The position numbers and the translations under genes are program-made. The notes under the pieces are model-generated. The model searched no databases and was not told the origin of the DNA. It saw nothing but the letters and a program-made list of their open reading frames with translations. Source: Clostridium sp. CAG:167 (lineage in GTDB: Bacteria; Bacillota; Clostridia; Lachnospirales; Lachnospiraceae). From it: 22,968 bases of DNA. Below are positions 7,804 through 14,147 of the stretch, one piece after another. The first letter of the stretch is position 1. Each line of letters starts with the position of its first letter. Where the stretch lies: contig HF998339.1 in NCBI GenBank assembly GCA_000433735.1, forward strand, positions 12,667-35,634, in the 5' to 3' direction.

Positions 7804-8202
7804 ATGGAAGAGTTGATACAAAAGGCCATGGAGGCCAGAGAAAAGGCCTATGCGCCGTACTCCGGTTTTATGGTAGGAGCGGCACTGCAATGTGCAGACG
7901 GCACGGTGTATACAGGATGTAATATTGAAAATGCCGGCTATACGCCTACTAACTGCGCCGAGCGGACGGCTTTTTTCAAGGCGGTCAGCGAAGGAAAGCG
8001 GGAATTTGTGCGGATTGCCATTGTAGGCGGCAGGCAAGGGGAAATGGCGGCACCATCTCCCTGCGGCGTTTGTCTGCAGGTGATGGCAGAGTTCTGTGAT
8101 CCGGCAGAGTTTGAGATCGTGTGTGCAAAAAGCGGAAAAGAATACACAGTAAGAAAATTAGGAGAGATGTTGCCATATGGATTTACCAAAGAAGTTCTGT
8201 GA
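7804..8202 (+). CDS. cdd: Cytidine deaminase
   Basis: This enzyme deaminates cytidine and deoxycytidine to uridine forms in pyrimidine salvage, as a small tetrameric zinc enzyme. The 132-residue length is typical of the homotetrameric type. Zinc ligands and catalytic Glu are Cys51 and Glu53 (NCAERTA) with Cys87 and Cys90 (PCGVC); the substrate motif CNIENA is at residues 39-44. The usual PCGxCRQ arginine is Leu91 here (PCGVCLQ), a small deviation. The ATG follows directly after the stop of the upstream gene, with GGAGG (7794-7798) inside that gene's end. Its 3' end overlaps the next gene by 26 bases. Confidence 0.96.
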   Translation: MEELIQKAMEAREKAYAPYSGFMVGAALQCADGTVYTGCNIENAGYTPTNCAERTAFFKAVSEGKREFVRIAIVGGRQGEMAAPSPCGVCLQVMAEFCDPAEFEIVCAKSGKEYTVRKLGEMLPYGFTKEVL

Positions 8203-9562
8203 TGAGATGAAAAGGATCCTGGGGGAGGAATACCCGGCGTACCTGGCATCTATGGAAGATACAAGAAAATATGGTCTGCGGGTCAATACAGCTAAGATTT
8301 CCGTGGAAGATTTTTTGAAAATCTCTCCCTTTGAACTGACCCCGATCCCTTATGTAGACAATGGATTTTACTATGATCCGGAAGTGGCACCGGCGAAACA
8401 CCCTTATTATTTTGCAGGGTTGTATTATCTTCAGGATCCAAGTGCCATGACACCGGCCTCCCGCCTGCCGGTAGAAGAGGGGGATGTGGTGCTGGATCTG
8501 TGTGCCGCACCGGGAGGAAAGGCCACGGAATTGGCGGCAAAACTCCATGGCACCGGTCTTTTGATCGCCAATGACATAAGCAGTAAGCGGGCTAAGGCAC
8601 TGCTGAAAAATATAGAATTGTTTGGCGTGGAAAATAGTTTTATCGTGACGGAATATCCACAGAAATTACAGGAGTATTTCACCGGATTTTTTGACAAGAT
8701 CTTGATTGATGCGCCGTGTTCCGGCGAAGGAATGTTCCGGAAAGAGCCATCCATGGTGAAAGCCTGGGAGCAGAATGGGCCGGAATTTTATGCCAAACTG
8801 CAGGAAGAGATTCTGCGGCAGGCACTGCCTATGTTAAAGCCGGGAGGATATCTGTTGTACTCTACCTGTACATTTTCTCCTTTGGAGGATGAGGGAACGG
8901 TGGACAAAATTTTGTCTATGGATGATTCCATGGAGATCGTGCCAATGCAGGGATATGTGGGATTTTCCAAAGGAAATCCGGCATGGGTTGACAGTTCCCG
9001 GTCAGAAATCGAAGACTGCATCCGCATTTTCCCACACAAATTAGACGGTGAAGGTCATTTTCTGGCACTGTTCCACAAGAAGGAAACGGCGGAAGGGGCT
9101 GTGCAAAGTTACGACCAGCGGCGAAGTGGATTAAAAGGTGAAGAAAAACGCCTGTTTCAGGAATTTGCCGCTGGACTGGCAAGAGAGTTTGAACCGGACC
9201 GGATGGAAAGCAAGCAGGGCATGGTATACTATATGCCGAAACAGCTGCCGGACATGAAAGGACTGCGTTTTCTGCGCAGCGGTTTGTTTCTGGGAGAAAT
9301 GAAGAAAAACCGCTTTGAGCCAAGTCAGTCCCTGGCTATGGCATTGAAGAAAAGTGAGTATAAAAACTGCCTGGATCTGTCCTCGAAGGATGAGAGGGTG
9401 ATCCGGTATCTGAAAGGTGAGACTTTGACGCTGACACAGGAAGAGGCTGGAAAGGACAACGGCTGGGTTCTTGTGTGTGTGGACGGTTATCCATTGGGAT
9501 GGGGCAAGAAAAATAAATCTTCCCTGAAAAATAAATACCACTCCGGCTGGCGCATGATGTAG
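8177..9562 (+). CDS. RsmF/NOP2-type rRNA (cytosine-C5) methyltransferase
   Basis: This SAM-dependent enzyme is predicted to form 5-methylcytosine in ribosomal RNA. SAM motif I is DLCAAPGGK from Asp107. The two family cysteines are Cys181 in DAPCSGEGMF and Cys231 in YSTCTFSP, the latter being the nucleophile expected of the NOL1/NOP2/sun family. The C-terminal half fits the RsmF-type tail with a PUA-like domain (RSGLFLGEMKKNRFEPSQ ... PLGWGK). The length (461 aa) is normal for RsmF-like Firmicutes proteins; the exact rRNA target is not known. The start overlaps cdd by 26 bases, with AGGAG about 12 bases upstream, suggesting translational coupling. A perfect terminator follows. Confidence 0.93.
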   Translation: MDLPKKFCDEMKRILGEEYPAYLASMEDTRKYGLRVNTAKISVEDFLKISPFELTPIPYVDNGFYYDPEVAPAKHPYYFAGLYYLQDPSAMTPASRLPVEEGDVVLDLCAAPGGKATELAAKLHGTGLLIANDISSKRAKALLKNIELFGVENSFIVTEYPQKLQEYFTGFFDKILIDAPCSGEGMFRKEPSMVKAWEQNGPEFYAKLQEEILRQALPMLKPGGYLLYSTCTFSPLEDEGTVDKILSMDDSMEIVPMQGYVGFSKGNPAWVDSSRSEIEDCIRIFPHKLDGEGHFLALFHKKETAEGAVQSYDQRRSGLKGEEKRLFQEFAAGLAREFEPDRMESKQGMVYYMPKQLPDMKGLRFLRSGLFLGEMKKNRFEPSQSLAMALKKSEYKNCLDLSSKDERVIRYLKGETLTLTQEEAGKDNGWVLVCVDGYPLGWGKKNKSSLKNKYHSGWRMM

Positions 9563-9575
9563 GCCGGATAAAAGT

Positions 9576-9605
9576 AGAAAAGAACCGCTTTCGCGGTTCT
9601 TTTCT
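9576..9605. terminator. Strong intrinsic terminator after the RsmF-type gene
   Basis: A perfect 13-bp stem (AGAAAAGAACCGC with GCGGTTCTTTTCT) encloses the loop TTTC (9589-9592). The T-tract is in the right arm and matching A's are in the left arm, so it should work on both strands. It ends the 5281-9562 transcript. Confidence 0.92.
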
Positions 9606-9636
9606 GGGGAATAGAGAACTAAACTATATATAGGCG

Positions 9637-9658
9637 ATCATTTGCATAGGCAAATGAT
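9637..9658. repeat. Inverted repeat (9-bp stem)
   Basis: ATCATTTGC (9637-9645) pairs perfectly with GCAAATGAT (9650-9658) around the loop ATAG. It lies between the rsmF-type terminator and a second hairpin. There is no T-run after it on either strand close to the stem; function unknown. Confidence 0.6.
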
Positions 9659-9664
9659 TAGGGC

Positions 9665-9700
9665 AAAAAAAAGGCAACTCACCTATGGGTGAATCGCCTT
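9665..9700 (-). terminator. Minus-strand intrinsic terminator
   Basis: On the minus strand, AAGGC-GAT-TTCACC-type pairing (AAGGC/GCCTT and TCACC/GGTGA, separated by a 3x3 internal loop, terminal loop 9684-9687) is followed by a run of eight T's (complement of 9665-9672). That is a good intrinsic terminator for minus-strand transcription. On the plus strand the same hairpin has no T-run after it. No minus-strand gene reads into it except a possible short transcript from 9742-9714. Confidence 0.6.
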
Positions 9701-9713
9701 CGATTACAGCAAC

Positions 9714-9742
9714 ATATTACTACAAAATATTGACAATGTCAA
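9714..9742 (-). promoter_or_regulatory. Possible minus-strand promoter
   Basis: On the minus strand TTGACA (9742-9737) is followed by exactly 17 bases and TAATAT (9719-9714), a 4/6 match to the -10 consensus. Transcription would start near 9707 and meet the terminator at 9700-9665 almost at once, giving an RNA of about 40 bases. AT-richness makes chance possible. Confidence 0.4.
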
Positions 9743-9767
9743 CAAAAAGCAACAAAATATTTGACAA
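9722..9767 (+). repeat. Direct repeat and palindrome at the DUF4190 promoter
   Basis: ACAAAATATTGACAA (9722-9736) and ACAAAATATTTGACAA (9752-9767) are near-identical direct repeats about 30 bases apart, each ending in TTGACA. The first overlaps the palindrome TTGACA-A-TGTCAA (9730-9742). The second TTGACA is the -35 box of the DUF4190 promoter. The layout could mark a repressor or activator site, or an ancient duplication. Confidence 0.5.
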
Positions 9768-9790
9768 AGGATATAAAGGTATAATAAAAT
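9761..9790 (+). promoter_or_regulatory. Predicted sigma-A promoter for the first DUF4190 gene
   Basis: TTGACA (9761-9766) is followed by an 18-base spacer and TAAAAT (9785-9790); a perfect TATAAT also occurs at 9780-9785 but is too close to the -35. The gene's AGGAGG site begins at 9811, so the leader is only about 30 bases. Confidence 0.7.
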
Positions 9791-9824
9791 GTATATATAA
9801 ATCTAGAAAGAGGAGGAAAACAAA

Positions 9825-10085
9825 ATGGAAGAAAAACAGTCAAATGGCCTTGCCATTGCCTCAATGGTACTGGGAATCGTTTCTTTGATCCTGACATGCA
9901 TTTTGCCTTATGTTTCATGGGTACTGGCAATCGTAGGTATCGTATTAGCTGCTATTGCTAAGAAAAAGGCAAAATCAGGAATGGCTACAGCTGGTCTTGT
10001 ATGCTCTATCATCGCATTAGCAGTATGGGTAGTAGTTATTATTTTGCTGGTAGTAGTTGGTGTATCTGTCGGATTGGCAGGATAA
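9825..10085 (+). CDS. DUF4190 small membrane protein (first copy)
   Basis: This 86-residue protein matches the DUF4190 pattern NGLAIASMVLGIVSLIL, common in Firmicutes and Actinobacteria and of unknown function. It is almost entirely hydrophobic. Two membrane segments (about residues 9-26 and 29-46) are separated by a short turn, then a basic stretch (KKKAKSG, 47-53) leads to a third segment (about 55-82). The alternation of charge suggests a cytoplasmic basic loop. AGGAGG (9811-9816) is 8 bases before the ATG. It has its own promoter and its own terminator, so it is probably expressed mainly alone. The next gene encodes a longer paralogue. Confidence 0.88.
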   Translation: MEEKQSNGLAIASMVLGIVSLILTCILPYVSWVLAIVGIVLAAIAKKKAKSGMATAGLVCSIIALAVWVVVIILLVVVGVSVGLAG

Positions 10086-10094
10086 AGAAAAACG

Positions 10095-10143
10095 GACAGC
10101 AGGCGGGGAACTGCAAAAGCAGTTTGCCGTTGCTGTTTTTTCT
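10095..10143 (+). terminator. Terminator after the first DUF4190 gene
   Basis: An interrupted hairpin has outer pairing ACAGCA/TGCTGT, a GGC/GCC middle and an inner AACTGC/GCAGTT stem around the loop AAAA, followed by a run of six T's. It separates the two DUF4190 genes, with the second gene's ribosome-binding site only about 20 bases beyond. Confidence 0.75.
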
Positions 10144-10173
10144 TGTTCTGTATTGATAGAAGGAGGAAGAATG

Positions 10174-10530
10174 ATGAATGAAGAAATGAATAATTCTTAT
10201 TATGGAAATAATACACAGGGTAATCCAAACCCAGTTCCACAGCCGGAACCCGGCAAACCGTCAGGCTATTCTATAGCATCCATGGTCTTGGGAATTTGTT
10301 CAATAGTGACATGCTGTTTATATGGTGTTCCGGGAATCATTTGCGGAATTATTGCCTGCATTTTTGCAAAAAAAGAAAACGATCTGGGTCATGCCAACAG
10401 TTTTACGAAGGCGGGTATGATCTGTGGTATCATCGGTATTATTTTGAGTGCATTGATGTTGATTTATTTAGTTGTAGTAGTGATGATTATTGGTGTATCA
10501 ACCCCAATGATGTATAACTATAGTTTCTAA
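10174..10530 (+). CDS. DUF4190 membrane protein (second copy)
   Basis: This 118-residue protein is a paralogue of the preceding gene product. A polar Asn/Pro-rich N-terminus of about 30 residues (NNTQGNPNPVPQPEPGKPSG) precedes the DUF4190 core (YSIASMVLGICSIVTCC), which has two membrane segments, a polar loop (KKENDLGHANSFTKAG) and a third segment. Such short proline-rich tails before DUF4190 are common in Clostridia; function is unknown. AGGAGG (10161-10166) is 7 bases from the ATG at 10174 and 4 bases from an alternative ATG at 10171. The upstream terminator lies just before the ribosome-binding site, and no separate promoter is evident, so expression may depend on read-through. Confidence 0.85.
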   Translation: MNEEMNNSYYGNNTQGNPNPVPQPEPGKPSGYSIASMVLGICSIVTCCLYGVPGIICGIIACIFAKKENDLGHANSFTKAGMICGIIGIILSALMLIYLVVVVMIIGVSTPMMYNYSF

Positions 10531-10550
10531 TTGATAAAAATACCAGATAG

Positions 10551-10580
10551 AAGGTGACATCCTGTGGGATGTCACTTTTG
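10551..10580 (+). terminator. Terminator or attenuator after the second DUF4190 gene
   Basis: AAGGTGACATCC (10551-10562) pairs with GGATGTCACTTT around the loop TGTG, a 12-bp stem with one G-T pair, followed by TTTTG. It ends 44 bases before the next start codon, leaving no clear room for a promoter. A further GC-rich inverted repeat (GCAGA/TCTGC enclosing CCC/GGG, about 10585-10608) lies in the remaining leader. Confidence 0.78.
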
Positions 10581-10623
10581 TGTTGCAGAGGGCCCGCAGG
10601 GGTCTGCCAGAATAGGAGTCTAT

Positions 10624-12009
10624 ATGAATCTTTATGAATTTCTTTTACAATACCGGGACAGCGGACGGCTTCCCATGCACATGCCGGGGCATAAGAGACA
10701 GCCTCCTTTTTCTATGGAGGATCCTTACGGACTGGATGTGACGGAGGTGGAGGGGACGGACAACCTTCACCACCCGGAGGGACGGATACGCCGGCTGATG
10801 GATCAGATGCGGAAAATGTATGGAACCAGAGAAAGTTATCTTCTGGTAAATGGCAGTACCTGCGGAATATTGGCGGCCATGTCGGCGTGCTGCCAAAAAG
10901 GAGACAAGGTTCTGGTGGCCAGAAACTGCCACCGGTCGGTGTACCACGGGATCTATCTGCTGGGACTGGAGCCGGTGTATCTGCAGCCGGAGACTGATCC
11001 TCAGACGGGAGCGGCGCTGCAGTGTCCGCCGGAAGAGGTGGAAAAGGCATTAGAAACTCATGAAAATGCGGCTTGCGTCATCCTTACTTCCCCTACTTAT
11101 GAAGGGGTAGTGTCGGAAGTGGGCAAAATAGCAGAAATAGTCCACCGATATCAGATCCCCCTTGTAGTGGACGAGGCTCATGGCGCTCATCTGAACTGGA
11201 TGAGGGGATGGAAAACTGCTATGGAGGAAGGGGCAGATCTGGTGATCGAAAGCCTTCATAAAACACTGCCGGCCCTGACCCAGACAGCAGTGCTGCACCG
11301 GTGCAGTGACCGGGTAGCGGCAGAGAAGATCCGGCGTTATCTGGATATTTACGAAACAAGCAGCCCATCTTATGTATTGATGGCCAGTGTGGCACAGTGC
11401 ATGGACTGGCTGGAACAGGAAGGGAAGCCGTCTTTTTGTGCCTATGTGGAAAGGCTTGAGCGATTTTATGAAGAGGCAAAGCGGTGGCGGCATCTGTCCC
11501 TGTGGCATCACCGGCTCAAGGAACCGGGAAAACTTGTGATCTATACCGGAAAAGCGGACATCTCGGCCACAGAACTTGCAGAAAGACTGCGAAATTCGTA
11601 TAATATAGAAATAGAGATGGTGGCCGCAGAGTATGTGCTGGCCATGACGACGGTGGCAGACACGGAGGCATCTCTGGAGCGGCTGATGCAGGCACTTTCA
11701 GATATGGATGAGACTCTTTCTGAAAGCGAACCTCACATGCATGAGACAGATTCTGTGCTGCCACAAAAGAAATATTCATCCTATGAGGCCATGAATGGCC
11801 CCTGGGAGGAAGTACCGATAGAGAAAGCCTGTGGCAGAGTGTCAGCAGAGTACATTATGGTGTATCCGCCGGGTATTCCGTTTGTAGTGCCGGGGGAGAT
11901 GATCGATCTCCATGTTCTGGGGCAGATTTCTGAGGCGAAAGAGAAAAGATTAAACCTGACAGGAACGGCGGACGATAGGGTGTCGAACCTGCGGGTGTTA
12001 AAAGAGTAA
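10624..12009 (+). CDS. Orn/Lys/Arg decarboxylase-family PLP enzyme (YaaO-like)
   Basis: This fold-type I PLP enzyme belongs to the basic amino-acid decarboxylase family (B. subtilis SpeA/YaaO type); the substrate could be arginine, lysine or ornithine and is not decided. The N-terminal MHMPGHKR and VTEVEGTDNLHHPEG segments are typical. The PLP site has Asp183 and His186 in VVDEAHGAH and the Schiff-base lysine Lys213 in ESLHKTLPALTQ. The C-terminal domain carries YPPGIPFVVPGE. At 461 residues it is the short, Firmicutes form, without the wing domain of E. coli inducible decarboxylases. AGGAG (10614-10618) is 5 bases before the ATG at 10624. It begins the long operon and matches the position of yaaO in B. 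subtilis. Confidence 0.92.
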   Translation: MNLYEFLLQYRDSGRLPMHMPGHKRQPPFSMEDPYGLDVTEVEGTDNLHHPEGRIRRLMDQMRKMYGTRESYLLVNGSTCGILAAMSACCQKGDKVLVARNCHRSVYHGIYLLGLEPVYLQPETDPQTGAALQCPPEEVEKALETHENAACVILTSPTYEGVVSEVGKIAEIVHRYQIPLVVDEAHGAHLNWMRGWKTAMEEGADLVIESLHKTLPALTQTAVLHRCSDRVAAEKIRRYLDIYETSSPSYVLMASVAQCMDWLEQEGKPSFCAYVERLERFYEEAKRWRHLSLWHHRLKEPGKLVIYTGKADISATELAERLRNSYNIEIEMVAAEYVLAMTTVADTEASLERLMQALSDMDETLSESEPHMHETDSVLPQKKYSSYEAMNGPWEEVPIEKACGRVSAEYIMVYPPGIPFVVPGEMIDLHVLGQISEAKEKRLNLTGTADDRVSNLRVLKE

Positions 12010-12022
12010 AGGAGTCACGATC

Positions 12023-12607
12023 GTGGGCAGATTATATATTTTTATGGGAAAAAGCGCAGCAGGAAAGGATACGCTGTTTCAGAAGATATTGGAAGAAGAT
12101 CCGGCCTTAAAGCAGGTAGTCCCATATACAACCAGACCGGTAAGACAGGGAGAAAAAGAGGGTGTAGCCTATCATTTTGTCAGTGAGGACACTATGAATG
12201 ACATGAGGCAGCAGGGCAGAATCATTGAGTGCCGTTGTTATGAGACAGTGCAGGGACCCTGGTATTATTTTACTGCAGACGACGGGCAGATCGACTTTGA
12301 GCAGGGAGACTGCTGTATGATCTCTACTTTGGAAGGGTATGAGAAGATCCGGGATTATTACGGAAAGGACAAGGTAGTTCCGGTTTACATTGCGGTAGAC
12401 GATTTTCTCCGGATGGAGCGGAGCCTTGCCAGGGAAAAAGAACAGCCGTCACCTTGTGTGGCAGAGGTCTGCCGGCGCTTTCTGGCGGATGAGGAAGATT
12501 TTTCCGGGGAAAAACTGAGGACACTGGAAATCACAGACTGGATAGATAATACGGACCTTTCTGTGGCTCTGGAGCAAATCCGCAGCCTGCTAAAAAAAGG
12601 TAGATAA
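12023..12607 (+). CDS. Guanylate-kinase-family nucleotide kinase
   Basis: The product has a P-loop (GKSAAGKDT, residues 9-17) in which Asp16 replaces the usual Ser/Thr after the lysine. The guanylate-kinase signature follows (YTTRPVRQGEKEGVAYHFV), with Arg38, Arg41 and Tyr50 at the positions of the GMP-binding residues of classical guanylate kinases; Glu69 is also kept. The usual YYGT motif is YYFT and is shifted by a small insertion, and the acidic residue of the following beta-strand (IDVQG in the family) is not seen. It may phosphorylate GMP/dGMP or a related nucleotide, or be a divergent paralogue. The start is GTG at 12023 with AAAGGAG 8 bases upstream. The gene lies where tmk stands in B. 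subtilis, 13 bases after the decarboxylase gene. Confidence 0.8.
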   Translation: MGRLYIFMGKSAAGKDTLFQKILEEDPALKQVVPYTTRPVRQGEKEGVAYHFVSEDTMNDMRQQGRIIECRCYETVQGPWYYFTADDGQIDFEQGDCCMISTLEGYEKIRDYYGKDKVVPVYIAVDDFLRMERSLAREKEQPSPCVAEVCRRFLADEEDFSGEKLRTLEITDWIDNTDLSVALEQIRSLLKKGR

Positions 12608-12683
12608 AATACCGGAAGCATGGTAAGATAGAAAGAGCGGAAGAAATGGGTTTTATCAGTAGTTTTGGAACAAGGAGGAGCTT

Positions 12684-13124
12684 ATGGATATTCGGATCGA
12701 TCCTATGCAGCAGGTAAATCAGACCAGTGGTACGCAGAAGAATCAGGCTCCTGCGGAAGATTTTAAATTTACCCTCATGAGTTCCATTGAAGAGGATGGC
12801 CTGGCGGCCAGACTGCAGGTCATGATGGAAGAGATCACCATGCAGGGGAAAAAACTGGGGAAACACATGGATGTGCGGGATATGAAGCATTACCGCAAGT
12901 TGATCAAAGAGTTTATGAATGAAATTGTAAACCGTTCCCACAAGTTTAGCCGTGAGAATTTTCTGGACCGGAGAGGACGACACCGGGTGTACGGAATGAT
13001 CAAACGGGTGGATGAAGTGCTGGATGAACTGGCGGGAGAGCTGATCAAAGATGAAAAAGATGCCATTGCAATCTTGGACAAGGTAGACGAGATCCGTGGC
13101 TTATTGTTAGATATAATCACATAA
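12684..13124 (+). CDS. yaaR: YaaR/DUF327 family protein
   Basis: This 146-residue protein fits the YaaR (DUF327) family, of unknown function, found beside holB in many Firmicutes. After a polar N-terminus of about 25 residues, the rest is predicted helical and charged. The family-typical middle is DVRDMKHYRKLIKEFMNEIV, followed by HKFSRENFLDRRGRHRVY and a leucine/isoleucine-rich helical end (LDELAGEL ... LLLDIIT). No membrane segment or catalytic motif is seen. AGGAGG (12673-12678) is 5 bases before the ATG. The 76-base gap upstream contains no convincing gene or promoter. It lies 17 bases before holB, the same order as in B. subtilis. Confidence 0.88.
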   Translation: MDIRIDPMQQVNQTSGTQKNQAPAEDFKFTLMSSIEEDGLAARLQVMMEEITMQGKKLGKHMDVRDMKHYRKLIKEFMNEIVNRSHKFSRENFLDRRGRHRVYGMIKRVDEVLDELAGELIKDEKDAIAILDKVDEIRGLLLDIIT

Positions 13125-13141
13125 AAAGGTGGCGATACAAT

Positions 13142-14128
13142 ATGTTGAAATTTTCAGAAATCGTGGGACATGAACAGATTAAAGATCATTTGCAGACGGC
13201 AGTCAGAGAAAACAAGCCGTTTCACGCATATATTTTTCAGGGAGAGACCGGTGTAGGAAAAGAGAATATGGCAAAGACATTTGCAGCGGCACTGCAGTGC
13301 CAGAACCAGGGAGAAAAGCCTTGTGGAGAGTGTGTTTCCTGTCATCAGTTTGAGTCGGGCAACCAGCCGGATGTGATCTGGGTGCAGCATGAGAAGGCTA
13401 ATCTCATAACGGTCAGTGAGATCCGGGAACAGGTCTGCAATACGATGGATATCAAGCCATTTGCCAGTCCATACAAAATATATATTGTTCCGGAAGCAGA
13501 AAAAATGAACGAGCAGGCTCAGAATGCTTTGTTAAAAACCATTGAGGAGCCGCCGGAATACGGAGTAGTGATCCTTTTGACCAGTAATATCACAGCACTG
13601 CTTCCAACTATCCAGTCCCGCTGTCTGATCATGGAATTCAGACCGTTAAGCAATTCCATCGTGGAAGAGTTTTTGAGAACCCAGGGACAGGTGCCGGATT
13701 ATCTGGCTAAGGCCAGTGCGGCTTTCGCCCAGGGAAATCTGGGAAAGGCAATGCGCTATGCCAAATCAGAAGATTTTATTGAGACAAAAGATATGATACT
13801 GAATCTTCTCAGACATGTACAGGACATGACAGTCAGTGATATGCTGGAAAATATCAAAGAACTGGGAACCAGAAAAGATGAAGTCAGGGATTATATTGAT
13901 CTGATGGAATTGTGGTACCGGGATGTGTTAATTTTTAAGGCTACTAAAAATATAAATCAGCTGATCTTTCAGGATGAGTCAACGAATATCGCAAAAGAAG
14001 CAAGCCTGCGTGGTTACGAGCAGATCGAGCATATTATGCAGGCCTTTGAAAAGGCGAAGGTGCGCCTGAAAGCCAATGTGAATTTCGAAGTCACCATGGA
14101 ATTGATGCTTATGGCATTGAAAGATTGA
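13142..14128 (+). CDS. holB: DNA polymerase III delta' subunit
   Basis: Delta' is a clamp-loader subunit that helps load the beta sliding clamp onto DNA. The protein shows the AAA+ layout: P-loop (GETGVGKEN, residues 34-42), a zinc module with Cys53, Cys61, Cys64 and Cys67 (CQNQGEKPCGECVSC), the LLKTIEEPPE Walker B/DExx region, the sensor 1 LLTSN, and the SRC motif (TIQSRC) supplying the arginine finger. The helical collar domain fills the C-terminal 130 residues. At 328 residues it is normal for Firmicutes delta'. A DnaX protein would be longer and carry tau-type extensions, and the yaaR-holB-ricT context supports HolB. The start has an AGGTGG site about 9 bases upstream. Confidence 0.94.
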   Translation: MLKFSEIVGHEQIKDHLQTAVRENKPFHAYIFQGETGVGKENMAKTFAAALQCQNQGEKPCGECVSCHQFESGNQPDVIWVQHEKANLITVSEIREQVCNTMDIKPFASPYKIYIVPEAEKMNEQAQNALLKTIEEPPEYGVVILLTSNITALLPTIQSRCLIMEFRPLSNSIVEEFLRTQGQVPDYLAKASAAFAQGNLGKAMRYAKSEDFIETKDMILNLLRHVQDMTVSDMLENIKELGTRKDEVRDYIDLMELWYRDVLIFKATKNINQLIFQDESTNIAKEASLRGYEQIEHIMQAFEKAKVRLKANVNFEVTMELMLMALKD

Positions 14129-14147
14129 TAAGGAGGATAAACCGAAC

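Noticed and set aside
7114..8037. Minus-strand frame of about 300 codons across the exoprotein end and cdd
   Set aside because: It is antisense to two well-supported genes and has no initiation signal.
9685..9888. Plus-strand frame across the DUF4190 promoter
   Set aside because: It crosses the promoter and hairpin, has no ribosome-binding site and no recognisable sequence.
12646..12717. Small frame (about 23 codons) before yaaR
   Set aside because: It overlaps the yaaR ribosome-binding site and start; composition is not protein-like and no homologue is recalled.
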